From JABAAI01 sp965242745 (lineage in GTDB: Bacteria > Spirochaetota > Leptospiria > Leptospirales > Leptonemataceae): a stretch of 27,762 nucleotides of DNA. The notes below the pieces were generated by a model. That model was not told where the DNA came from. It ran no database searches and saw nothing but the letters and a program-made list of their open reading frames with translations. This document shows positions 15,861 through 25,003 of the stretch, one piece after another. The stretch's first letter is position 1. The number at the start of each line of letters is the position of its first letter. The translations under genes and the position numbers were made by a program. The stretch lies in NCBI GenBank assembly GCA_965242745.1, contig CBDETG010000091.1, positions 1 through 27,762 on the forward strand, read 5' to 3'.

Positions 15861-16813
15861 TAGCAAATACGGGCGCTAGCATCAGCGCAAGCTACGTAAA
15901 CCTGGATGCCGAGCACAGTCAGGGAGGCTCTGTCGTGTCTGTAAGTAATAAGCGTTTGGTTGGAGGCAGGGCCAATACGCATGCGCTGGTGGAAAACAAG
16001 GTTTATGGCAAGACGACGGCGGAGCTGAAGGCGCTGACGGCCGCAGGCACGGGCTGGAGTACTGCGAACTGGTCTTTTGCGGCGCTGCCGGGCGTGCTGT
16101 ACGTGCAGAATCCGTCTACGGCCGCAAATGCGCCGAAGTGGTGCGGGGCTGAGGGCAACAGCGACGAGCTGCCTGTCTGCGGCACGCTGATACCAGGCCA
16201 GCGCCTCAGCGCCACCATCGCAGGCGGCGGCGCCTGCACGGCCCGTGACCTGAAGGACTGGCAGGACGGCGTCTGCGAGAAGACGAAGATGGGCCAGACC
16301 CGCACCTGCACGGACGGCACCGAAGGCGATGGCAGCTGCGACTGGAGCTGTCTTGGCGTGGCTGTGAAGAAATGGAGGATTGATGTTAGCTGCGTGGCCT
16401 GCAAGGCGCGGACGCTCACAGAATGGGCAGACGGCGACTGCAACGAGGAAGAAGAAAAGCGTGAGCAGACGAGGACCTGCACGCCGGGGCAGAAGGGCAA
16501 CGGTGGCTGCACGTGGTCCTGCGCTGGCATTACGGAATCGCAGCTGGTGGATGATGATGATTGTAAGAAGGTGACGGTGGGGGCGTGTACGGATCGTACT
16601 TTTACGACTTATTCTAGGAGCAATTCTTGTTGTTCAAGCGGCCAGAGGCGATGGACCCGGACCTGCACGCCTGGCAATCCTGGCGATAAGAGCTGTGAGT
16701 GGAGCTGCGTTGGGGCAACAACGCGGGAATGTAGGACGGATAGTAGTTGTGTGTATGTTCCGCCGCCGCCGCCAAAGCCGCCAGTGGAATCCAAAGCCTC
16801 CGCAGACATGTGA

Positions 16814-18116
16814 TGAATGCGGGTCACCGGGGAATTGTAGGTCCTATTGCTCGGATGGGACTTGCAGTGAATCCTTGAATCGGCTAATCCAAATCATGCC
16901 GCGGGCAACATGTACCTTGTGGAGCGTCATGCGAGTTGTGGTACGTTATATCAAGAGCGAGATTGCAACAACTGGTGGGAAAATGCTACAGAGACGCGGG
17001 ACGATATAACTCTAGCTGTGTGGAATGCAGTGAGTCCAAATACATCTTGGAGCTGGACGATTGTAGCGGGGGGAGTTGCTAGTACTTGCACGGTGGGAAG
17101 ACGGCCCACTTGCTAAGGCGTGTAAGAGTGCGCTGAAGGACCAGCAAGACGGTGTTGCACATGCGTGCCTCGTACAGTTGGAAGCTGGCAGGATAGCGGG
17201 TTGCAGTCCCATTCCGCTAATTATGCAAAGGCAGTATACCCGCACTTGCCATTGGGGTGATAGGCGATGGCCTTGTGACTGGAATTGTACTGGAAGACGC
17301 GTTGTGGAAGCTGATCCTAGTTGTGGTGGCGCAGGCGATAGCATGTAAGGAACGCACAGTAGGATTATGGCAGGATGCGGGTTGCAGTCGCAAAATCTGG
17401 TCTGCTAATTATGGGAAGGCAGTATACCCGCACTTGTAGCATTGGGGTGATAGGCGATGGCAGCTGTAATTGGAGTTGTAACTGGAGAGACGCATGCAGT
17501 GGAAGCTACGATCCTAGTTGTGGGTCACCAGGCGATACATGTAAGGAACGCACAGTTAGGAGAGTGGCAGGATGCAGGGTTGCAGTCCTTCTAATTCTGC
17601 TAATGTAGGGAAACAGGCAGTATACCCGCACATGCAGCGTTGGGGTGATAGGCGATGGCAGCCTGTGAATTGCAAGTTGTACTGAGAAGAGGCATGTTCG
17701 TGGAGAGCTGAGCCTAGTTGTGTTATATGGGGGGGGTGATCCGAATCCTGCGGCCTGCAGTGGCAGTAAGCCGTGTGGGTCACCGGGCAAGGCTGTAGCG
17801 CTAAAAAGAGCATGGGGGATGGTTCTACTAGTTGCGGCACTTGTCCACATGCCTGCAGCTTGTACGCCACGCACAGTGCTGAAGGCGATAGGTGAGTTCT
17901 TTGCAACCTGGATACAGGCTCAGCACTTGGGCGCCTGGGAATGAGGGCGGGCTGCTGTAATTGGAGCGTGCTGGTAGTGAAGTCAACATGGGTAGCTGAT
18001 CCTGCTGTTAGCAGAGCGAGGCTGGCGGCTGTGAGTAAGTAAGGACTGGAGGCGCGGGGGGCTCTGCTGACTTGTAGCGTTGTAGTGATAGGCGGCGTCT
18101 GGGCGTGGTTGTAATA
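16814..18116 (+). pseudogene. Decayed 3' tail made of broken cysteine-rich modules
   Basis: No long frame is open, yet all three frames in turn show pieces of the same module as the giant gene: ERTV..WQDAGCS, then QYTRTC, then GDGSCNWSC, then DPSCGSPGD. DNA-level repeats persist: GGCAGTATACCCGCAC begins at 17230, 17418 and 17616 (about 190 bp apart). Frameshifts occur within nearly every unit, unlike the five isolated shifts upstream. Base composition is also less GC-rich. This is either the rotted end of the same gene or a set of silent module copies. Eight G lie at 17729-17736. The right island repeat begins immediately after. Confidence 0.7.
17230..17740 (+). repeat. Three ~190-bp direct repeats in the decayed tail
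   Basis: Copies start at about 17230, 17418 and 17616, each running from GGCAGTATACCCGCAC through GGGGTGATAGGCGATGG to a CCTAGTTGTG end. They differ by substitutions and small indels that break the frame. They correspond to the cysteine-rich protein module, with TRTC and GDGSCNWSC as its core. Confidence 0.85.
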
Positions 18117-18216
18117 ATGGAAAATGACACTCTCGAAAACGCCTGAATCGGCCTATAAGCGCTATGGCGCCTGCGTGGAATCGCCGATTCTCGCTTTTGC
18201 ATTACGCAACAAGGCC
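18117..18216 (-). repeat. Right 100-bp inverted repeat of the central island
   Basis: Reverse-complement partner of 7418-7517, same length, about 90% identical by eye. The inner edge (ATGGAAAATGAC) directly abuts the decayed module tail; the outer edge lies about 33 bp from the end of the sigma-54 activator gene. The GAATCGGC / GCCGATTC arms are conserved here too. Confidence 0.85.
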
Positions 18217-18249
18217 ACAGACGCAAACTGAAGGGAATCTGCATCCAAC

Positions 18250-20475
18250 TTAGCTTTCAATTTTCAGCTCGCGTATTTTTTTATCCAAAGTGTTTCTGTT
18301 AATACCCAGATAACGCGCAGCCTTAGCTTTTGTATAGCGGAATTTATGCAAAGCCTGCGTGATCAATGTGCGCTCTACGTTTTGTATAGCGTGTTCATAG
18401 ACTTTGCCCGCTGCCTGCGAAGAAAGAGCTTCTAAGCCTGCCTGCCCTGTTCTTGCAGGGCCTTCTCTATCTTCCGTCCCGCTGCCTTCAGTAAAAACGA
18501 GCTCTTCGTGTAGTTGTGATTCTAAGAGGCAGGCGAAATCTCCCGCGTCCAGAGCATCTTTTTGGCTGAGAATAACAGCACGCTCTATACTATTTTCAAG
18601 CTGCCGTACATTTCCGGGCCAGGAGTATTGCTCTAATAAGCGCACAGCCTCAGGCCTGATAAGGCGGATCGACCTATTATTTTCCTTTGCGTGTTTTTCA
18701 ATAAAATGTTGGACTAAGGGTAGAATATCCTCTTTTCTTGCCCTTAAGGGCGGTATAGGGAGATGGATGACATTCAAACGATAGTACAAGTCTGATCGAA
18801 ATTGCCGTTCTTTGATTTTTTGCTCCAGGTCAGCATTGCTTGCGGCAAGAATACGTATGTCAATGCTGCGGGTGGTCCCTCCTACAGGCTCTATCTCCCG
18901 CTCCTGCAAAACTCTCAGTAACTTACTTTGCATGTTTAAGGGCATTTCACCTATTTCATCAAGGAAAATGGTCCCCCCCTCTGCCATTTCGAATTTCCCC
19001 TTTTTGTGGTGTAAGGCTCCGGTGAAGGCCCCTTTGCGGTGTCCGAAGAGCTCACTTTCAAGAAGTTGTTCGGGTATGGCAGCGCAGTTGAGCTTGATGA
19101 AGGGCGCATTTTGGCGCGGGCTGTTGTAATGCAGAGCAGAAGCAATGAGCTCTTTGCCTGTGCCTGATTCACCTGTGATAAGAACAGAAGCGCGGGTCTG
19201 CGCCACAATGCGTACTCTTTCGCAGATTTTACGCATAATCGCAGAGCGCGCAATCACTTGGCCAAATTCGTATTTCTGAGAGAGCTCCTGTTTGAGCTGC
19301 GTATTTTCAAAACGGATCACCTGCGTCTCATCCTCTACAAGCTTTTGTATTGTGATGGCCTGAGAAAGATAAGAAGCAACAACCTCCAGAAATTCCAGAA
19401 TGAAGCTCGGGTCTATGCCGCTTTGCGGCAGCGTATAGGCGCTAAAGATACCCACCACCGCATTCCCTGAAAAAATAGGCGTGCAAAAAAAGCCCAGGTC
19501 TTCTTCTATTTGGAGCCGCATACGATTCAGGAAGGCAGGTTCTGCGCGGACATTGGGAATGAAGATGGCTTTTTTATTAAGAAAGACTTGGCCTGTAATG
19601 CCTTCTCCCGGCTCATAGTGGATCTTCTTAAGCGCCTGATCAGAGTTTGTGCGGGAAGTCTCTGCCTGCCTGAGGTGGGATGCGGCAGCTATATCCAAAC
19701 GCTCCTTATCTCTGTTGTAAAGCAAAAGTGTGCTGTGGTGCAGGCGAAAGGCTTTTTCTGCAACCTTCATGATCTCATTAAAGACGTCCCGCAAATGCAA
19801 GGGCTGAGAGATGAGCTTTGATATTTCAGTCATAACGCCATGGAAACGATCGCGCAGCTTCAGCAGCTGATTATCGCGCAAATTCACAAAAATGCCGGCA
19901 GCAAGATTTGCCATAATACTAAGGAACTTTTCTTGGGCGCAGCTAAAGGCATGCTTCCTTTTGGCATCGACAGATAAAACGCCTATAATCTCCCCCTTGG
20001 CAAGCATGGGCACCGCTAATTCAGAAAAAAGGTCTTGCGCAAGGCTTACATAGTCTCTTTCCTTAGCAGCATCATGGACGATGCGGGACTTACCGTGCTG
20101 CGCTACCCATCCTGTAACTCCATCTCCCAGAGGCAGCGTAAAATCCTTGGCTTTAGGTGAAAGCCCGCGCGAGGCCCAAAGACTCAGGTGATCTTTTTGC
20201 TTTGCCAGAAGCATGATACTGCCCGAATCTGCCCCAGTGCTGTCTATGCAGGACTGCAGTATTTGGTCTAGCGCCTGTTCTGGATGATCCTTTTGGTTTA
20301 TTACATGACTGATCTCACTCAAGGCATGCAAGGACTGTTCCAAAGTGATTTCACTTGCGGGATTTTTGACAGGCAAAGGCAGGCCCTTTGCTGCCTGCTG
20401 CGATGCAGCGCTTTGCTTTCTGCCTTCTCCCGAAAGAAGCTTAACTTGAGACTTAGGATGCGGGCTTGTGTTCAT
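18250..20475 (-). CDS. Sigma-54-dependent activator, GAF-GAF-AAA+-Fis (NifA-like)
   Basis: Enhancer-binding protein that uses ATP to open sigma-54 RNA polymerase promoters. In 741 residues, two GAF domains (about 50-200 and 215-375) precede the AAA+ domain (about 403-640). Walker A is GESGTGKE (435-442), the sigma-54 contact loop GAFTGA is at 482-487, and Walker B is GTIFLDEIGE (501-510). A Fis-type helix-turn-helix ends the protein (about 698-738, AARYLGINRNTLDKKI). All key residues are present. The GAF domains suggest control by a small ligand or redox signal, but which one cannot be read from sequence. The ATG at 20475 has only a weak ribosome site. It lies downstream of secA on the same strand, with a 94-bp gap. 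I saw no clear sigma-54 promoter in the window. Confidence 0.95.
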   Translation of the reverse strand: MNTSPHPKSQVKLLSGEGRKQSAASQQAAKGLPLPVKNPASEITLEQSLHALSEISHVINQKDHPEQALDQILQSCIDSTGADSGSIMLLAKQKDHLSLWASRGLSPKAKDFTLPLGDGVTGWVAQHGKSRIVHDAAKERDYVSLAQDLFSELAVPMLAKGEIIGVLSVDAKRKHAFSCAQEKFLSIMANLAAGIFVNLRDNQLLKLRDRFHGVMTEISKLISQPLHLRDVFNEIMKVAEKAFRLHHSTLLLYNRDKERLDIAAASHLRQAETSRTNSDQALKKIHYEPGEGITGQVFLNKKAIFIPNVRAEPAFLNRMRLQIEEDLGFFCTPIFSGNAVVGIFSAYTLPQSGIDPSFILEFLEVVASYLSQAITIQKLVEDETQVIRFENTQLKQELSQKYEFGQVIARSAIMRKICERVRIVAQTRASVLITGESGTGKELIASALHYNSPRQNAPFIKLNCAAIPEQLLESELFGHRKGAFTGALHHKKGKFEMAEGGTIFLDEIGEMPLNMQSKLLRVLQEREIEPVGGTTRSIDIRILAASNADLEQKIKERQFRSDLYYRLNVIHLPIPPLRARKEDILPLVQHFIEKHAKENNRSIRLIRPEAVRLLEQYSWPGNVRQLENSIERAVILSQKDALDAGDFACLLESQLHEELVFTEGSGTEDREGPARTGQAGLEALSSQAAGKVYEHAIQNVERTLITQALHKFRYTKAKAARYLGINRNTLDKKIRELKIES

Positions 20476-20569
20476 TGCTTATTCTTTCAAAATAGACGGC
20501 TTTCGTAGGCTCATGAGAGGCGTCTTTCTTTGTTTCAAGTAACAGCAGACACGGCCGTTTTATTTACAT

Positions 20570-23482
20570 TTATTTACGACGACGCGACTTGCGCCTTTGC
20601 GAAGCTCCGCCTCCGCTGAGGGCCTTTGTTGTTTTTCGGGGAGTGGCAGGGGCGCTGGAGGGCATGGGCTGGACATTGTTTAGCGGCATAAGGCTTGGCT
20701 TCTTGCCGGACATTGCCCCGGCTTCTACGGCAGAAAAGCTGTTATAGTTTTCATGCTGCTCTTGCATAGCGCTGCTTCTTTCATGAGAGCGCATGCCCTG
20801 ACTAAGGCTGTCTGCTTGGCCTTCTTTTTCCAAAGGGCCTGCAATTTGCACGTGAAAAAGGAATTCGCTTAACTGCTCCTTGATGCTTTCTACCATCTCG
20901 TCAAAAAGCTCAAAGCCTCGTATCTTAAACTCTACCAGCGGATTGCGCTCGGCATAACCAGAAGCCCATACGCCTTCGCGTAATTGGTCCAGCTGATGCA
21001 GGTGCTCCTTCCAGCGCGCATCGATCACATCAAGGGCGATACGCCGCTCTACATAGTTTAAGGCCTCTTCCCCCAGTTTGTCTACTTTCTCTTTTTGGTA
21101 GTAATCCAAGACTTGCTTTTGTATATTTTCAAAGAGTTTCAGCTGGGGATTACGCTCAAATTTCATATCCTCCGCCTTGAGCTGCGCTTCCAGCATAAAA
21201 ACACGTTGTAAATACTCTTGCAGATTTTCCCAATCCCATACGCCTATGTCTTTGGACGGGCAAAAAAGAAGGATATGACTCTCTATGCTTTCCTCTACCC
21301 AGGCCATCAGGCGCTCCCGCACTTTTTCATTGTGCAGGAAAACGCTCCTTTCCTTGTAGACAAACTCACGCTGCTTGTTCATAACCTCATCGTACTCTAA
21401 AAGATGCTTGCGTATGTCAAAATTATGGTTCTCCACCCTTTTTTGCGCACGCGCTATAGCTCGATCCACCATGCTTGCTTCCAGCTCTTGGCCTTCCTGC
21501 ATGCCTATACGCCCCATCAGATTCTTAATCCGTTCTCCTCCGAAAATGCGCATAAGATTGTCTTCCAGACTCAAATAAAAGCGGCTGGAGCCGGGGTCAC
21601 CCTGCCGCCCAGAGCGCCCGCGAAGCTGATTATCTATGCGCCGCGACTCGTGGCGTTCGCTCCCCAGAATATGAAGACCGCCAGCCTCTTTTACCCGCTC
21701 ATGTTCTCTTGACCATTTCTGCGCATCTTCATAGATGCTTTGCATGCGTTTGCGCTTGGGCTCTTCTTTGGCCAGGCCTTCAAGCAGGCTTTGGGCTGCT
21801 GGGAAATCTTTTTTCAGCATTGCTTCCTTAAAGGATTTGAGTTCTTTGTCATCTTCTGCAAGCTCTTCTAATACGGGAAGGTAGTGCGGCGCTCCGCCGA
21901 GTACTATATCCGTGCCGCGGCCCGCCATATTGGTTGCGATGGTCACAGCGCCATACTTCCCCGCATTTGCAATAATCTCCGCTTCGCGGGCATGGTGCCT
22001 TGCATTGAGTACGCTGTGCGCCATGCCATGTTTCCTGATGAGCTCTGAGAGCTGCTCTGATTTTTCAATAGAAATGGTACCAACAAGGACAGGCTGTCCC
22101 TTTTGCATGCACTCTTTGATTTCTTCTACAATTGCGCTGTATTTTTCTTGTTCTGTGCGGTAGATGCGATCTGGATAATCCTTGCGCCGCACAGGAAGAT
22201 TTGTAGGAATCATACATATTTCTAAATTATAGATTTTCTTGAATTCTGCCGCTTCGGTGTCTGCCGTGCCTGTCATGCCTGCCAGCTTGGGATACATGCG
22301 AAAAAAATTCTGATACGTAACGCTTGCCAAAGTCTGGCTTTCCTGCTTGATCTCCACCCTTTCTTTGGCCTCCAGAGCTTGGTGCAGGCCGTCCCCATAG
22401 CGGCGGCCCGGCATAGTGCGGCCCGTGTGCTCATCTACCAAAAGCACCTCGCCTCCGTGTACAACATAATCCACTTCGTCTTTGAATATCAGATGGGCCC
22501 GCAAAGCCTGACTGGAGTGCGCCACTAATTCTGTATTATTAGGCGCATAAAGGTTGTCTATGGACAGAATTTTCTCTAGTTCGTGCGTGCCTTTTTCAGT
22601 AAGAAAAACATTGCGCGCCTTTTCATCTATATCATAATAATACCCGCGTAGCAAATGCGGCTCAGGGGGCTTGGCCTGAATCTGCAAGGAAGGAGTCTGC
22701 TCAACTTCAGGCGCTGGGGCTTTCGCCTCGGCTTCTATAAGGCGGCGTATGGCATTGTCTATATTTCTGTAAGCGGAGGTGTTCTCCTGCGTTGGGCCGG
22801 AAATAATCAGAGGCGTGCGGGCTTCGTCAATCAAAATGGAATCTACTTCGTCTACTATGGCGAAATGAAAAGCCCTTTGTACAAGGTCTTCTTTCTCAGT
22901 AAGCATATTATCACGCAGATAGTCAAAGCCGAATTCGCTGTTCGTGCCATAGGTGATGTCTGCCTGGTAGGCCTCCTTGCGCTCTGCATGACCCATTTGG
23001 CTTTGGATCACCCCTACGCTCAGCCCCAGCATTTCATATACGGGCTGCATCCATTGCGCATCACGTCTCGCCAAGTAATCATTGACTGTAACTACGTGCA
23101 CGCCTTTAGCGCTCAGGGCATTGAAGTAAATGGCTGCCGTAGCTGTCAGGGTTTTCCCCTCCCCTGTTTTCATTTCAGCAATGCGCCCCTCGTCTAAAAT
23201 TAAAGCTCCCAGAATCTGCACATCAAAATGCCGTAATCCGAGACTTCTCCATGCTGCTTCACGCACAGCAGCAAAGGCCTGCGGGAGGATGCGAGCCCTT
23301 GCGTCTGGCGCTCCTTCTTCCAGCTCTTTACGAAAACTTTGTGTTTGCGCATGAAAATCCTCTTTGGAAAGAGCACGCATGCTCTCTTCTAAGGCATGGA
23401 TTTCCCGCACCAGAGGCAGTAATTTTTTGATTGTACGCTCGTTTTTAGATCCAAATACGAGTTTTAAGATTTTTTCCAGCAT
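20570..23482 (-). CDS. secA: Preprotein translocase ATPase SecA
   Basis: ATPase motor that drives exported proteins through SecYEG at the inner membrane. From the ATG at 23482 (MLEKILKLVFGSKNER) it has 970 residues; a TTG seven codons upstream (23503) is less likely because families start at MLEK. Walker A is MKTGEGKT, Walker B is VDEVDSILIDEARTP, and the DEAD-helicase second half includes TNMAGRGTDI and RGRSGRQGDPG. The C-terminus lacks the cysteine zinc-binding motif found in many SecA proteins and instead ends in a basic tail (SQRRKSRRRK). A modest insertion rich in P and E follows NIDNAIRRLIEAEAKA. The gene looks intact. As the sole SecA seen here it would export the island's surface protein. 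Confidence 0.97.
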   Translation of the reverse strand: MLEKILKLVFGSKNERTIKKLLPLVREIHALEESMRALSKEDFHAQTQSFRKELEEGAPDARARILPQAFAAVREAAWRSLGLRHFDVQILGALILDEGRIAEMKTGEGKTLTATAAIYFNALSAKGVHVVTVNDYLARRDAQWMQPVYEMLGLSVGVIQSQMGHAERKEAYQADITYGTNSEFGFDYLRDNMLTEKEDLVQRAFHFAIVDEVDSILIDEARTPLIISGPTQENTSAYRNIDNAIRRLIEAEAKAPAPEVEQTPSLQIQAKPPEPHLLRGYYYDIDEKARNVFLTEKGTHELEKILSIDNLYAPNNTELVAHSSQALRAHLIFKDEVDYVVHGGEVLLVDEHTGRTMPGRRYGDGLHQALEAKERVEIKQESQTLASVTYQNFFRMYPKLAGMTGTADTEAAEFKKIYNLEICMIPTNLPVRRKDYPDRIYRTEQEKYSAIVEEIKECMQKGQPVLVGTISIEKSEQLSELIRKHGMAHSVLNARHHAREAEIIANAGKYGAVTIATNMAGRGTDIVLGGAPHYLPVLEELAEDDKELKSFKEAMLKKDFPAAQSLLEGLAKEEPKRKRMQSIYEDAQKWSREHERVKEAGGLHILGSERHESRRIDNQLRGRSGRQGDPGSSRFYLSLEDNLMRIFGGERIKNLMGRIGMQEGQELEASMVDRAIARAQKRVENHNFDIRKHLLEYDEVMNKQREFVYKERSVFLHNEKVRERLMAWVEESIESHILLFCPSKDIGVWDWENLQEYLQRVFMLEAQLKAEDMKFERNPQLKLFENIQKQVLDYYQKEKVDKLGEEALNYVERRIALDVIDARWKEHLHQLDQLREGVWASGYAERNPLVEFKIRGFELFDEMVESIKEQLSEFLFHVQIAGPLEKEGQADSLSQGMRSHERSSAMQEQHENYNSFSAVEAGAMSGKKPSLMPLNNVQPMPSSAPATPRKTTKALSGGGASQRRKSRRRK

Positions 23483-23729
23483 ATGGCTAAAAGCCGGTCT
23501 CAAAAGTCGGCTCTTGCGACACAGGCAGATTGCTCGATGGAAACTTCACTATATCCCGCGCCTAAGTGAAACAAATCAATGCGCCCAAGAGCCGTTGATC
23601 GTAAAATTTGCTGCAGAAAGCATAGTACAGGCCCAAATCCGTAAATTCCCAGCTGCATAGCTTTGAAGTTCTTTAGGTGACATAATTCGACCTGTTTTGC
23701 ACACATTCCATAAGCAAAGAGACATATCG

Positions 23730-23825
23730 GCAAATCATAGGCATTGGTAGCAGCGCGGTGGCCTCCTTGCCTTAGCGCCAGACTCTCGCACCTCCTGTGC
23801 TCGTGACGCAATGCCTATGATTTGC
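23730..23825. repeat. 17-bp perfect inverted repeat with 62-bp centre
   Basis: GCAAATCATAGGCATTG at 23730-23746 is the exact reverse complement of 23809-23825. It can fold as a long stem enclosing the first part of a dispersed repeat copy. The shorter core CATAGGCATTG with its partner CAATGCCTATG recurs at 27271-27345, so the structure is a mobile or repeated unit rather than a one-off terminator. Confidence 0.85.
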
Positions 23826-23965
23826 ACTGGATTATTGTAGTATGTACAGCTCCAGAAAAAACCATATCTGTTTTGTCAGCCCTGCCTTAGCGCCAGACTC
23901 TCGCACCTCCTGTGCTCGTGACGCAATGCCTATGCCTTGCACTGGATTGTTGTAGTATGTACAGC
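23765..23965 (+). repeat. Two copies of an ~85-bp dispersed repeat
   Basis: Copy 1 (about 23765-23852) and copy 2 (about 23881-23966) share CTTAGCGCCAGACTCTCGCA, then CCTCCTGTGCTCGTGACGC, then GCAATGCCTATG and GTAGTATGTACAGC almost base for base. A third, shortened copy is at about 27302-27375. No gene is contained. Size and inverted-repeat content fit a MITE-like or REP-like family. Confidence 0.85.
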
Positions 23966-24147
23966 ATGCAGAGACCCAGCGCTTAACACGACATATCGGC
24001 AAGCCTGCGGCCCTTTGCTTTGCAATGCCTGCTTATTTTCACAGCGGGTACCTTCTCCCTGTTTTGTCTCAAAAAGTCGAGATAAAAAAATGCCTCTTGC
24101 GAAATTTTTTATGCGCAACGGCGCTTTGGCAAAAAGAAGAAAATAGC

Positions 24148-24958
24148 TTATGCGCTCTTTTTTGTGCTAAGCTGAATGCGCCGCTTTGCCAGCTCGCAGT
24201 AGCGCGCCTCTTTTTCGTAGCCGAGATAATGGCGGCCCGCCTGCAGCGCCGCTATGGCTGTGCTGCCGCTGCCCATAAATGGGTCCAAGACCACGTCATT
24301 TGGAAAGGAATAGAGATAGATCAGCCTCCGGGGCAGCTCAATTGGGAAGGGCGCAGGGTGGCCGATTTTTGTTGCGCTGGCTGCGCTGATATGCCAAACA
24401 CTTTTTGTAAAAAGCATAAACTCCTGCTTCGTCATTTCTTTTTCGATAGCTGGCTGGGAATGGGGCGGCCAAACTGCTTCTTGCAAAAGACTGAGAATGT
24501 ATTCGTGATAATCCCGCAGGACAGGATTGCTGGGCAGCACTTGTCTTTTGAGCCCCAATCTGTTTGTATGACCAGCGCTGATGCGCTTTGTCCCAGATGA
24601 TCTCTGCGCTCGCTCTAAAAAACCTAAGCTGCAAAGCTATCTTGGTCAAGCTCAGCAATAGTCAAAGCGCTTATACATCATTTTGCCGCCGTTTCAGTGT
24701 TCTGCTTCACATTGATGCAAGCAAGCGGCATGATGCGTCTTGAAAAGTAATGCGACAAGGCTGACTCTGCATAAGGTACTTGTCGTCCATCATGCTTTGC
24801 ACAATGCTTGAAAGCTCTTCGCCTAGAGCAGTCAGTATTCCTTATTCAGATTATAGGGCTCGGCAACATGCCTTATGACACTCCTGCACGCTAGCGCTTG
24901 CGATCTCTCGCATATCAGAAGAGTCTGCATTGTAAATCTTATTATAGTTTCTGTTCAT
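24148..24958 (-). pseudogene. DNA methyltransferase relic A, frameshifted
   Basis: Full-length outline of a beta-type DNA methyltransferase of about 270 codons, broken by several shifts. It starts at the ATG at 24958 (MNRNYNKIYNADSSDMREIA, then SASV), a typical start for such enzymes, and stops in frame after 33 codons. The next frame shows PYNLNKEY, where motif IV should be. IIWDKA follows near 24590, and then the longest open part (24558-24148) has NPVLRDYHEYIL, HPAPFPIELPRR and the AdoMet motif DPFMGSGST. The last part closely resembles the intact enzyme at 4100. The catalytic region is destroyed, so activity is unlikely unless the shifts are sequence errors. Confidence 0.8.
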
Positions 24959-25003
24959 ACTGCCTGCGCTAAGTCTTGCTTATTGCTCTTCGTTGCTTTC
25001 AGC

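Larger units (their letters stand above)
9764..16813 (+). pseudogene. Giant FN3 / Cys-rich / GLUG surface protein gene with five frameshifts
   Basis: Read through its frameshifts this is a protein of about 2,350 residues. It opens with a signal peptide (MKHSLVSCLFLAGILSLSAQ) followed by Cys, which could be a relaxed lipobox. About 14 fibronectin-III-like domains follow (W..V.GA..Y then Y.YR..AC...CGAWS), then cysteine-rich W-x-x-G-x-C modules, a GLUG block (about 14.95-15.85 kb), more cysteine-rich modules and a PPPPPKPP end. Such parts suggest an exported adhesin. The frame changes near 12272, 13101-13110, 13327 and 14679-14682 (each +1) and at 15803-15807 (-1, a G run). Homology resumes at once in the new frame each time. 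It is either a recent pseudogene, slipped-strand variants or local sequence error. It is far richer in GC than its neighbours. Confidence 0.8.
23504..24147. other. Repeat-rich region upstream of secA without a clear gene
   Basis: No convincing gene is seen. On the minus strand a 35-codon frame (23683-23576, MSPKELQSYAAGNLRIWACT) and then a frame ending LFHLGAGYSEVSIEQ and overlapping the secA start look protein-like and may be fragments of one decayed gene. I cannot name it. The rest is two copies of a dispersed repeat, listed separately. Confidence 0.45.
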
